A stretch of DNA of 64,000 nt from Suillus spraguei (taxonomy: Eukaryota > Basidiomycota > Agaricomycetes > Boletales > Suillaceae), in contig JABCPU010000212.1 in NCBI GenBank assembly GCA_016800925.1, positions 1-64,000 on the forward strand, written 5' to 3'. Under the pieces are notes generated by a model. That model was not told the origin of the DNA and ran no database searches. It worked only from the letters and a program-made list of their open reading frames with translations. Of the stretch, positions 49,651-60,915 are shown piece by piece. A program made the position numbers and the translations under genes. Positions within the stretch are counted from its first letter, which is position 1, and each line of letters opens with the position of its first letter.

Positions 49651-49977
49651 CTGCATTTGATATGCAATTTGTTGCATAATAGAATTAACTCCACAGAGTT
49701 ATCATGATCTTCTATTGTTGGAAGACCGATCTTGGATTCGAATTCTTTTCCAGGTAGTTGTTGTTGTTGACGTGGAGTCTAAGTAATTTGATCTTGGTGG
49801 GTGTGATTTCTCGGTGCCTACATGCGCGGTCTTGCTGTCCGTTAGGGTTTGTCTTCTGTCAGAGGGCTCCTCTTGACAATCTGTTTTAGCGTACGCATAT
49901 GCTAATATGCTTATTTAAGCAATCAGGGTTTTGGGTCGAAGACTGGATAGTCGACAATCAGATAGACTTTAATCTTT
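49651..49977 (-). other. gypsy leader / residual gag
   Basis: Between the knuckle remnant and the 5' LTR there is no conserved gag frame. A short palindromic run (GCATATGC-type near 49890) also occurs near 44465, at the other end of the internal region. Confidence 0.45.
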
Positions 49978-50313
49978 TGTTACAAACTGGGGTGGCGTCA
50001 CCAGCGACAGTGAAAAGACACAGACGGTCTGCTGGGAAGTTCTGCAATGTCCAGAAGAGGACAAGGTGAAAGTACAAGGAATGCGTTCTGAGTACAATCA
50101 AGGGTTTGGCCTCAAAGACAAGTCTTAGAGGTTCTATGAGAATAGAGACTAAGACTAAGGAGTGCTTAGACTTAGAGACAATTCAAGATGACTAAGTAGT
50201 CATGCAATCATATGATGTCTGATGGAAGTGGAAGTGTCCAAGCGATAAGCTCCATATCATGTGATATACAAGAGTAGGAAGGAAAATGAATAGGGGCACG
50301 TACGACTGTAACA
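49978..50313 (-). repeat. 5' LTR of the gypsy element, mosaic
   Basis: TGTTACAAACTGG...CGACTGTAACA. 49978-50197 equals the start of the 3' LTR. 50198-50255 is instead identical to 44544-44601, the 3' end of the extra ORF. The last 58 nt are normal LTR end. About 190 bp of ordinary LTR is missing. Confidence 0.85.
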
Positions 50314-50429
50314 CGCAGTGCTTATATCCTAAATCATATGTATTCAGAATACTCTAGGCGAGATCAGTAGCACTCAAGTGTAGTAACCGCTGTATGTAAA
50401 CATAGCACGAGGCGCTGCGGCATGAGGCA

Positions 50430-50940
50430 ACATGTAATAAGACTTGCTGTCACATATTACAGTGAACTATCTCCGTATTATACGAGTGAGCGGACATGCA
50501 TAATATCCCGTATGATACGGGCCAGCGGACCATGGGCCCATGGTAGAAATATCCTCGTTCATGACGGATGGGCCGGGAGGAATATTATTCCCGATGACGG
50601 CGGGTGGGCCCATGCAAGGAATATGTAGAGTAGATGAGTGGGCCGATGTACATGAATATCCGGTAGACGGATGGGCCAAGGTAGTTAGATATTATGTAGA
50701 TGGGTGTACCAAGGTAGATGTGTATCAGGTAGACAGGTATGTGAAGGGTACTTGTTATCACATACACGGGTGGGCCCAGACACATATTAGACGGTTGGGC
50801 CGAGAGTGTTATATAAAATATTGTATTAGACGGGTGGGCCGAGGGTGTTGTACAGTATATTATATCAGACGGGTGGGCCCATGTGTATGATAATTGTAGA
50901 CATGGCGGAGCTGAGGTAGTTGCATATCATCTGACTGGAC
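50430..50940 (+). repeat. GGGTGGGCC minisatellite, copy 2 (end of repeat unit 2)
   Basis: It starts CTGTCACATATTACAGTGAAC and continues with TCTCCGTATTAT, then ACCATGGGCCCATGG and ~10 irregular GGGTGGGCC units, ending TTGCATATCATCTGA. It is nearly the same as 41090-41535. Confidence 0.7.
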
Positions 50941-51608
50941 CTTCAGACCTCTGCAGCTAGCTTGCTAACCCTATGCATATCCTAGCCCACCCTGAGCACA
51001 GCTCACCCACCACTATGTCCGGACTTTCCCTCCTCTGACATCTGAGACTTCCGATCCTCATCAATGTCCTAAATACTTCCCCTTGGATCCATGGAGCTTC
51101 ACTTCTCTGGTCCTCCACTCCTACACTCCTCCACTCCTCCCTTTCCAGACCTCCTATCTCTGGACCTCCTATCTCCGGACCTCCGGACCTGTCCTACCCC
51201 ACCCTTGACATCCTGTGGATCATCTGTCCCCCTGGAGCTTCCCTCCTATCTTGCCCTGGACTTTGTCTGGCAGTCCGTCCTCCATTCCATTCTACTTGGG
51301 ACTTAACCCAGTAGTCTTACCTGTATTTCCTGTCCTCCGGAAATAGTTCCTGCATGGTTGCCATGATCCTCCAGTAGTCCGTCGGCGCACTATTGAGCAG
51401 TCTAGCCCTAGAGTTTCTCTGGAGTTCCCCTCTGGACTTCACTGGAACTCCCCCTCAGACTTCATGCAAAATTAGGGGCACATACTTCTATAAGGGGCAC
51501 AGCGCACGAGCAGAGGCCAAGCCCTTATGATTTAGTTATGACACTCCAGTGAGACCCCATGCAAAGCTGGAACGTCTGAGTAGCCTCTGGTTTTGCATGG
51601 CTGTAACA
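50941..51608 (-). mobile_element. LTR family 3 fragment, minus strand
   Basis: Read from 51608 it begins TGTTACAGCCATGCAAAACC and follows the family 3 LTR at 41776 through GGGGCTTGGCCTC- and GAAGTCC-type blocks. The far end is truncated and no TSD was seen. Confidence 0.65.
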
Positions 51609-51780
51609 GATTTGAGACAAAAAGATATCTACCAAAAATGTGTGAATCAAATCTTTTGATTGCCTGACATTTGTCTGAGTCCTGAGTGCTGAATCCCAAG
51701 TGCCGAACCCCGAAATTGTGGACTACTGGGGTTCGGCACTCAGGATTTGGCACTTGGGACTCAGAAAAATGTGAGGCAAT
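51609..51780. repeat. Satellite-related edge unit
   Basis: It shares, inverted, AGATATCTACCAAAAATGTGTG and GTGCCGAACCCCGAAATTGTGG with 59650-59960. This suggests that one array once spanned 51.6-60.2 kb. Confidence 0.55.
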
Positions 51781-54257
51781 AAAAAGCTGAAACTCAAAAC
51801 TCAAAACTTGAAACTTGCAAAAATGTATATCATGTAAAATGCCTATTTCCTCACACAGTTCACCGAGTGTCAAGTACCAAGACCCAGGACCCGAATCATG
51901 AATCCTTGGCAATGTAACAAGTGCCAAGTGCCGGAACCCGAACCCAGAACCTCAAAACTTAAAACTTGGAACTTGGAACTCACAAAAATGTGTATCATGT
52001 AAAATGTCTATTTCTTTACACAGTTCACCGAGTGTCAAGTACCAAGACCCGGGACCCAAATCCTGAATTCCTGGCTATATAACAAGTGCCGAGTGCCGGC
52101 ACCTGAGCCCCGAACCCCAAAACTTCACACTTCAAACTTCAAAATTGAAACTTGCAAAATTCTGTATCATGTAAAATGTCTATTTCCTTGCAAAGTTCAC
52201 CGAGTGTCAAGTACCAAGACCCGGGACCCGAATCCCGAATTCCTGGCAGTGTAACAAGTGCCAAGTGCCGGAACCTGACCCCCGAACCCCGAAACTTCAC
52301 ACTTCAAATTTCAAAATTGAAACTTGCAAAAATCTGTATCATGTAAAATTGCTATTTCCTTACACAGTTCACTGAGTGTCAAGTACCAAGACCGGGACCC
52401 AAATCCCGAATTCCTGGCAGTGTAACAAGTGCCGAGTGCCGGAACCCGACCCCCGAACTCCGAAACTTCAAACTTCAAACTTTAAACTTCAAACTTCAAA
52501 ATTGAAACTTGCAAAAAGCTGTATCATGTAAATTTTCTATTTCCTTCCACAGTTCACCGAGTGTCAAGTACCAAGACCCGGGACCCGACCCCCGAACTCC
52601 GAAACTTCAAACTTCAAAATTGAAACTTGCAAAAAGCTGTATCATGTAAAATTTCTATTTCCTTCCACAGTTCACCGAGTGTCAAGTACCAAGACCCGGA
52701 ACCCGAATCCCGAATTCCTGGCAGTGTAACAAGTGCCGAGTGCCAGAACCCGACCCCCGAACTCCGAAACTTCAAACTTCAAACTTCAAACTTCAAACTT
52801 CAAAATTGAAACTTGCAAAAATCTGTATCATGTAAATTTTCTATTTCCTTACACAGTTCACCGAGTGTCAAGTACCAAGACCCGGGACCTGAATCCCGAA
52901 TTCCTGGCAGTGTAACAAGTGCCGAGTGCCGGAACCTGACCCCCGAACCCCGAAACTTCACACTTCAAACTTCAAAATTGAAACTTGCAAAAATCTGTAT
53001 CATGTAAAATTTCTATTTCCTTACACAGTTCACTGAGTGTCAAGTACCAAGACCCGGGACACGAATCCCGAATTCCTGGCAGTGTAACAAGTGCCGAGTG
53101 CCGGAACCTGACCCCCGAACCCCGAAACCTCACACTTCAAACTTCAAAATCAAAATTGAAACTTGCAAAAATCTGTATCATTTAAATTTTCTATTTCCTT
53201 GCACAGTTCACCAAGTGTCAAGTACCAAGACCCGGGACCCGAATCCCGAATTCCTGGCAGTGTAACAAGTGCCGAGTGCCGGAACCCGACCCCGAACTCC
53301 GAAACTTCAAACTTCAAAATTGAAACTTGCAAAAATCTGTATCATTTAAATTTCTATTTCCTTGCACAGTTCACTGAGTGTCAAGTACCAAGACCTGGGA
53401 CCCGAATCCCGAATCCCTGGCAATGTAACAAGTGCCGAGTGCCAGAACCCGACCCCCGAAGCCCGAAACTTCAAACTTCACACTTCAAATTGAAACTTGC
53501 AAAATCTGTATCATGTAAATTTCTATTTCCTTCCACAGTTCACCGAGTGTCAAGTACCAAGACCCGGGACCTGATTCCCGAATTCCTGGCAGTGTAACAA
53601 GTGCGAGTGCCGGAACCTGACCCCTGAACCCCGAAACTTCACACTTCAAACTTCAAAATTGAAACTTGCAAAAATCTGTATCATGTAAAATTGCTATTTT
53701 CCTTACACAGTTCACTGAGTGTCAAGTAGCAAGACCCGGGACCCAAATCCCGAATTCCTGGCAGTGTAACAGTGCCGAGTGCTGGAACACAACCCCCGAA
53801 CTCCGAAACTTACAACTTGAAACTTGAAACTCGCAAAGATGTCTAAGATGTAAGTTTTCTATTTCCTTATACAGTTCACCGAGTGTCAAGTACCAAGAAC
53901 TGAGACCGAATCCTGAATTTCTGGCAATGTAACAAGTGCCGAGTGCCAGACCTCGAACCCCAAAACTTGAAACTTGCACAAATCTGTATCATGTAAATTT
54001 TCTATTTCCTTATACAGTTCACCGAGTGTCAAGTACCAAAACCTGGAACCCAAATCCTGAATTCCTGGCAATGTAACAAGTGCCTCATGCCGGAACCCGA
54101 ACCCTAAACCCTGAACCCCAAAATTTGAAACTTGAAACTTGAAACTTGAAACTTGAACTGTATGCCAGGGTTTTGGGTCCCGGGTCTCGGTAGTTCACAC
54201 TTTGTGAGTTTCGAGTTTTGGGTTTCTAGTTTTGGCACTCAGCACTCAGGACTCGGT
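51781..54257 (+). repeat. Satellite array, ~170-bp monomers, about 14 copies
   Basis: The marker CAGTTCACCGAGTGTCAAGT recurs near 51856, 52021, 52193, 52364, 52549, 52669, 52855, 53026, 53203, 53369, 53538, 53708, 53874 and 54016, mostly every 165-186 bp. Each monomer also has CCCGAATTCCTGGCAGTGTA, GTGCCGAGTGCCGGAACC, an ACTTCAAACTTCAA tract and CTGTATCATGTAAA. The many 60-66-aa ORFs are open monomers, not genes. Confidence 0.93.
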
Positions 54258-55430
54258 ACTCAGTGATTCAATAATTTTGCTTCTGGCAGAGGTAACATTC
54301 ATTGAAAAAAATTGTATATACATCTATCACTATGCAATTATGTCCACCTCCTCACAAGACCCTTTAACCTTCACCTCAACATCCAGTTCAATCTCGACCA
54401 TCTTATCATGGATGCCCTCTGTTGCTCCTCATCATTTTTAAAGTTTTTCAATGTCTTATCATTGCATAAATGGCCAGTCCTGCTCAGACATCAACAGTAG
54501 TACACTCCCACATGTGTCATATGCAAAGGATCAGTTGTATATAGGCCACAAATCTGATATGTCATGTACAGGGATATTTCTACTGATAAGAAGCCTACAT
54601 AATAATCAAGCTTGTGATAAGTGATCTGATGCGTGATTTACCTCTCATATATGTCCCTAATGATGTATTTGAAGTTTTAGAAAGATCCATGAAGGACTGA
54701 CTGAATGATAAGTAAAATGACATATGTGTGAAAAGTGACAATTGACATCTTTTTACACAAAGTCACATTTATATATGGTACAGTTTAAATATTTCATTCA
54801 AAATATGTAAGATACATGTTAGACTACTAAAGGAACCTATACTGCATATTGCCCTGAGGTTGGAGGGTGGTGGAAGGGATGTGGTGTATATCTCAGTTGA
54901 CCCAGCGTCAAAGTCCTACAACTGCCCAACTGACCATTTTCGATATTTTGGGACTTTGAACTTTCCCACAGTCAATTTCTTATCTATTTCACTCCATCAG
55001 CACTCAATTCTTGTTGGATGGTTTTATAAATTTAGATATATCATAGTGAATGTATTTTAAATCTACTCCAGGTGTCTGATTAATAAACTTTGATGTTTTG
55101 AAAGTATGGGCTCCTTATCAGTAGAAATAGTAAGCATTCACACTAGTTTCAAAACTCCGGCCTATTTTAAGCTGATCCTTGTCATACAAAGCAAGTATAT
55201 ATGGTATTATAATGATATATGAAGAGGCTGTATTATTTATGCAAGAGTAAGATACTGAAAACATCAAAAGTGTGAGAAATGCGACTTTCTATGTTTTTGT
55301 TCTTGGATGTTGAGGTGAAGGTTAAAGGGTCTTGTGAGGAGGTTGGCATAATTTCATAGTAATTGATGTATATACAATTTTTTTCAATGAATGTTACCTC
55401 TGCCAGAAGCAAATTATTGAATCACTGAGT
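54258..55430. mobile_element. Non-autonomous TIR element (1.17 kb) inside the satellite
   Basis: The ends ACTCAGTGATTCAATAATTT and its inverse are part of inverted repeats of about 130 bp (54258-54390 and 55300-55430). A second inner pair lies near 54575 and 55115. No transposase frame. Target duplication is uncertain. Confidence 0.7.
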
Positions 55431-55452
55431 GCTGAGTGCCGAAACTCAAAAC

Positions 55453-56215
55453 TGTTATGGCCATGCAAAACCAGAGGCAATTCAGAAGTTCCAGCTTTGC
55501 ATGGGGTCGTACTGGAGGGTCATACTAATTCATGGGGGCTTGGCCTCAGCTTGTGGGCTGTGCCCCTTGCCTGAGTACATGCCCCTAATTTCATATGAAG
55601 TCCAAAGAGGAGTTCTTGTGAAGTCCGAGGGAGAACCTTGGAGGAACTCTTGGGCTGGATTGCTCCATAGAGCGCCAATAAACTTCTGGAGAAGTGTAGA
55701 AAACTATGCCGCAGGTAGGCGGAGATAGAGGTAAGACTACTGGGACAAGTCCCAAGTAGAATGGGTGAAGGGAAGACCACTGGATGAAGTCTAGGGCAGG
55801 ATTGGAGCAAGGCTCCAGGGGGAAATATGATCCACAGGAGGTCAAGGATAGGATAGGACAGGACAAGAGGTCCGGAGATAGGAGGTCCGGAGGATGAGGA
55901 GTGGAGGAACACAGAAATGGAGGAGTGGAGGAGTGGAGAAACAGAGGAGCGGAGCTCTGTGGATTTGGGGGGAAGTATTGCCCTACTATGGAGGAGTAGG
56001 TCCGGAGATTATGTAAGGAAGGTACAGGCTACTACGGATGAAGTCCGGAGTAGAAACAAACAGAGGAAGACTACCAAAGGTAGAGCTGGAGGTGAACAGA
56101 GATAAAGACTGGAGTTCGGACAAAGTTCGGAAAGTATAATATAACAAAGGGTCAAAGGTCGGCCTAGGAATACTAATTTTACATGATATACATTTTTGCG
56201 AGTTTCTGTCACATA
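55453..56215 (+). mobile_element. LTR family 3-like relic
   Basis: TGTTATGGCCATGCAAAACC, then GGGGCTTGGCCTCAGC, GAAGTCC and GGAGGAG-type runs as in family 3, ending near CTGTCACATACC. It is diverged, with no matching TSD. Confidence 0.6.
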
Positions 56216-56600
56216 CCATATTTCACACCCCATCTCCACTATGATCTCTGGCCCTGATCTCCATATTTCCGGACCTCTGGACCTCCACAGCTAGCCTGCC
56301 AACCCTAAATTTGGGATTTGGGTCTCAGGTCTTGGTACTCAACACTCGGTGAACTGTGTAAGGAAATAGAAATTGTACATGATACAGATGTTTGCGAGTT
56401 TTGAAATTTCAAGTTTTGGGTCTCGGGCTTCGGCACTCAGCACTCAGCACTCAGCACTCAGCACTTCATACATTGCCAGGAATTCAGGATTTGGGTCTCA
56501 GGTCTTGTTACTTGACAATTGGTGAACTGTGTAAGGAAATAGAAAATTTACATGATATACATTTTGTGAGTTTCAAGTTTTAAATGTGTGGATCAAATTC
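56216..56600 (-). repeat. Inverted satellite monomers after the LTR relic
   Basis: ACTCGGTGAACTGTGTAAGGAAATAG near 56340 and TTGGTGAACTGTGTAAGG near 56520 are the reverse complement of the 170-bp monomer marker. Confidence 0.8.
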
Positions 56601-59600
56601 CTTTTATTGTCTCACATTTTTCTGAGTCCCGAGTGCAGAATCACAAGTGCCAAACCTCGAAATTGTGGACTACCAGATGTCAGAGTTCGGGGTTCAGCAC
56701 TAAAAATGTGTGGGTCAAAGTCTTTTTATTGCCTCACATTGATTCACACATTTTGAGTGCCGAACCCTGAACCCCGGCACCTGGCACTCAGGACTCGACA
56801 CAAAATGTAAAGAATTTAAAACCTATCTGTTGAGTCACCTTGTGCCGGGTGCCGGGTAACAATGTGAAACATATCAATCCATACATCTTAAGTGCCGAAC
56901 CCCGAACCCCGGCACCTGGGACTCGGGACTCATCACCATGTGAAAAATATTGATCTACATATTTTAAGTGCTGAACCCCAACCCCTGGCACCCGGGACTT
57001 AGAACAATGTGAGGCAATACAGAGATATTGATTCACACATATTGAGTGCCAAACCCCGAACTCTGGCACCCGGCACTCAGGACTCGGGCCTTGGGACTCA
57101 TAACAATGTGAAAGATATCAATGCACATATTTAGACACCAAACCCTGAACTCCGGCACCCGGCAGTCGGGAATCGGGACTCAGCCCTCATAACAATGTGA
57201 GAGATATTGATCCACATATTTTAACACCGAACCCCGAACCCCAGCACCTGGGAGTTAGAACAATGTGAGGCAATCCAAAGATATTGATTTACACATGTTG
57301 AGTGCCGAACCCCAAACTCCGGCACCCGGCACTCGGGGATCAGGATTCGGACTCATAACAATGTGAAAGATATCGATCCACATATTTTATGTGCTGAACC
57401 CTGAACTCCAGCACCCGGGAGTTAAACAATGTGAGGCAATACACAGATATTGATTTACACATGTTGAGTGCCAAACCCTGAACTCCGGCACCTGGCACTC
57501 GGGACTCAGGCCTTGGAACTTATAACAATGTGAAAGATGTCGATGCACATATTCTATCACCGAACCCCAAACCCGGCACCCGGGAGTTAGAAATATGTGA
57601 GGCAATACAAAGATATTGATTTACACGTGTGGAGTGCTGAACCCCGAACTTCGGCACCTGGCAGTTGGGAATCTGGACTCGGGACTCATAACCATGTGAA
57701 AGATATTGATCCACATATTTAACCACCCAACCCCGAACCCCAGCACCCGGGAGTGAGAACAATGTGAGTCAATACAAAGATATTGATGTACACATGTTGA
57801 ATGCCAAACCCCGAACTCCGGCACCCGACACTCGGGACTCGGGACTTGATACTCATAACAATGAGACAGATATCGATCCACATATTTTAACACCGAACCC
57901 CGAACACCGCCACCCATGAGTTAGAACCATGTGAGGCAATACAAAGTTGAGTCCCAAATTACGATCACTGAGTGCCGGGTTACCATGTGAGGCAATACAA
58001 AGATATTGATTTACACATGTTGAGTGCTGAACCCCGCACTCCGGCACCTGGGAGTTAGCACAATGTGAGGCAATACCATGATATTGATTTACACATGTTG
58101 AGTGCCGAACCCCAAGTGCCGGAGCTCGGGGTTTGGCAGTCAAAACAATGTGAGGCAATACCATAATATTGATTTACACATGTTGAGTGCTGAACCCCGA
58201 GTGCCGGAGCTCGGGGTTCGGCAGTCAAAACAATGTGAAAGACCTCGATCCACATATTTTATGTGCCGAACCCCGAACTCTGGCACTCGGGACTTCCAAG
58301 CTCCAGCACCCGGGAGTTAGCACAATGTGAGGCAATACCATGATATTGATTTACACAAGTTGAGTGCCGATCCCCGAGTGCTGAGTCCTGAGTGCCGGAG
58401 TTCGGGGTTGGCACATAAAATATGTGGATTGAGGTCTTTCACATTGTTTTGACTGCCGAACCCCGAGCTCCGGCACTCGGGGTTCGGCACTCAACATGTG
58501 TAAATCAATATTATGGTATTGCCTCACATTGTGCTAACTCCCGGGTGCCGGAGCTCGGAAGTCCCGAGTCCCGAGTGCCGGCTCGGGGTTCGGCAGTCAA
58601 AACAATGTGAAAGACCTCGATCCACATATTTTATGTGCCGAACCCCGAACTCCGGCACTCGGGACTCAGGACTTCCGAGCTCCGGCACCCGGGAGTTAGC
58701 ACAATGTGAGGCAATACCATAATATTGATTTACACATGTTGAGTGCCGAACCCCGAGCTCCGGCACCCGGCACTCGGGGATCGGCACTCAACTTGTGTAA
58801 ATCAATATCATGGTATTGCCTCACATTGTGCTAACTCCCGGGTGCCAGAGCTTGGAAGTCCTGAGTCCTGAGTGCCGGAGTTCGGGGTTCAGCACATAAA
58901 ATATGTGGATTGAGGTCTTTCACATTGTTTTGACTGCCGAACCCTGAGCTCCGGCACTCGGGGTTCGGCACTCAACATGTGTAAATCAATATCATGGTAT
59001 TGCCTCACATTGTGCTAATTCCCGGGTGCCGGAGCTCGGGGTTCGGCACTCAACATGTGTAAATCAATATCATGGTATTGCCTCACATTGTGCTAACTCC
59101 CGGGTGCCGGAGCTCGGGGTTCGGCACTCAAAACAATGTGAAAGACCTCAATCCACATATTTTATGTGCCGAACCCCGAACTCCGGCACCCGGCAATCGG
59201 GACTCGGGACTTGGTACTCATAACAATGTGAATGATATCGATCCACATATTTTAACACCGAACCCCAAACCCCGCCACCTGCGAGTTACAACTATGTGAG
59301 GCAATACAAAGATATTGATTTACACATGTTGAGTGCCGAACCCCGAGCTCCGGCACCTGGGAGTTAGCACAATGTGAGGCAATACCATGATATTGATTTA
59401 CACATGTTGAGTGCCGAACCCCGAGTGCCGGAGCTCGGGGTTCGGCAGTCAAAACAATGTGAAAGACCTCAATCCACATATTTTATGTGCCAAACCCCGA
59501 ACTCCGGCACCCGGCACTCGGGACTTGGGACTTGGTACTCATAATGTGAAAGATCTTGATCAACATATTGTCAGTGCTGAACCCTGAACCCCGGCACCCA

Positions 59601-59645
59601 GCACTCGGGACTCGGGACTCAGAACAATGTGAGGCAATAGACACC
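56601..59645. repeat. Second satellite, 70-100-bp monomers with orientation switches
   Basis: Alternating words are AACAATGTGAGGCAATA or AACAATGTGAAAGATAT, GATATTGATTTACACATG, GAGTGCCGAACCCCGAAC and CCGGCACCCGGGAGTTAG. Orientation is plus to about 58400, then switches near 58400, 58575, 58770 and 59120. Short ORFs here are not genes. Confidence 0.9.
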
Positions 59646-60180
59646 TATTGATCCACACATTCTAAGTGCCGAACTCCGAACTCCGAAATCTGGTAGTCTA
59701 CTATTTAGGGGTTTGCAGTTCGGTACTCGGGCTTTTGCACTTGAGACCAAAAACAATGTTAGGCAATAAAATGACTTTGATCCACACATTTTTGGTAGAT
59801 ATCTTTTTCATCTCAAATCTTGAATCTCGAGTGCCGAACCCCGAATCCCGAAATCTGGTAGTCTACAATTTCGGGGTCCGGTCCTCGGGACTCAGACACA
59901 TGTCAGGCAACAACAAAACTTTGATCCACACATTTTTGGTAGATGTCTGTTTTGTCTCGAATCTCGAGTTTCTAGTTTCTAGTTTCGGTACTCTGCACCC
60001 GCACCCGGCACTCGGCACTAGATGACTCCACACATGGACTTTAAATCTTTCACCTTGTGTGCTGTGTTTCGGGTGTCCGGGTATCTGGAATTCAGGAAAT
60101 CTCTAGTTTGAATCTCCAGTTTCGAGTTCCTGGATTCGGGACTTGGCACCCGGCACCCGGCACCTCAATTATCGATGAAT
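59646..60180. repeat. Satellite edge, diverged units
   Basis: Two ~165-bp units share TTTGATCCACACATTTTTGGTAG and AAATCTGGTAGTCTAC, followed by loosely repeated GGCACCCGGCACYYGGCAC words. It corresponds, inverted, to 51609-51780. Confidence 0.7.
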
Positions 60181-60324
60181 GTCAGACATGATGAATTCAG
60201 GTTTTTGTGCTTCAGGGTTTAGATTTTGGTGGTCGATGGTAGGTATATGCACTCATAGGGTGCATGTATCCTATGTGTTTGATTCTCTGGTGGCTACATC
60301 AGCTGTATGTCTTTATGATACATA

Positions 60325-60870
60325 TCTAGGCCCACCCGTATATGTAATATATTTTACCTCGGCCCACCCGTCTATGTAAAATTCCCCCACGTCGGCCCAC
60401 CCGTCTATGCAATAAATATTTTACTGCACCCTCGGCCCACCCATCTATGTAATACACCCCACGTCGGCCTACCCGTATATGTAATATTCTCTCCCCTCGG
60501 CCCACCCGTATATGTAATATTCTCTCACCTCGGCCCACCCGTATATGTAATATTCTCTTACCTCGGCCCACCCGTCTATGCAATAATATTTGCCTTGCAT
60601 CTCTCTTCAGCCCAGCTGTCTATAATATCCTACTCTACATACTACCCAGATGGGCCCACCCATCTCTGTCGGGGATGATATCCCCCTGGCCCATCCGTCA
60701 ACATCAGAAATCATGTTTCCCTCGGCCCACCCGTCTCTCCCACAAATACAAGTCTCCCGGCCCACCCGTCTCCATCGGAAATAATTTTCCCCCCGGCCCA
60801 TCCGTCAACATCGAGGATATACATAACCTCGGCCCATGGTCCGCTGGCCCATCTTTGACGGGATATTATG
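60325..60870 (-). repeat. GGCCC minisatellite, copy 3, inverted
   Basis: About 14 units of 25-40 bp are built on CGGCCCACCCGTCTATGTAAT. Near 60830-60905 it carries the reverse complement of the start of the unit at 50440-50530 (GGTCCGCTGG, GGATATTATG, TACGGAG). It abuts the truncated end of the copia element. Confidence 0.85.
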
Positions 60871-60915
60871 TGGGTCGGGTGACCCGTATAGTACGGAGTT
60901 TGTCACTGAAGGGGC

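Larger units (their letters stand above)
43565..50313 (-). mobile_element. Ty3/gypsy LTR retrotransposon with TSD CGCAG
   Basis: The TSD CGCAG flanks the whole unit (43560-43564 and 50314-50318). The 3' LTR lies at 43565 to about 44452 (interrupted) and the 5' LTR at 49978-50313; the genes lie on minus between them. Protease, RT, RNase H and integrase are in the usual gypsy order. Most of gag is gone. The matching TSD shows that both LTRs belong to one insertion despite the internal damage. Confidence 0.88.

Noticed and set aside
51781..54257. Series of 60-144-aa ORFs beginning MQK(S/A)VSCK
   Set aside because: They are the same satellite monomer read repeatedly. They lack introns, conservation beyond the repeat, or any start context.
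54258..55430. hAT membership because the TIR includes CAGTG
   Set aside because: The adjacent 8-bp flanks do not match, so no hAT-type target duplication is present.
57387..59479. Numerous ORFs with CVNQY.GIASH motifs on both strands
   Set aside because: They are open frames in the second satellite; both strands are equally open because of the repeat composition.
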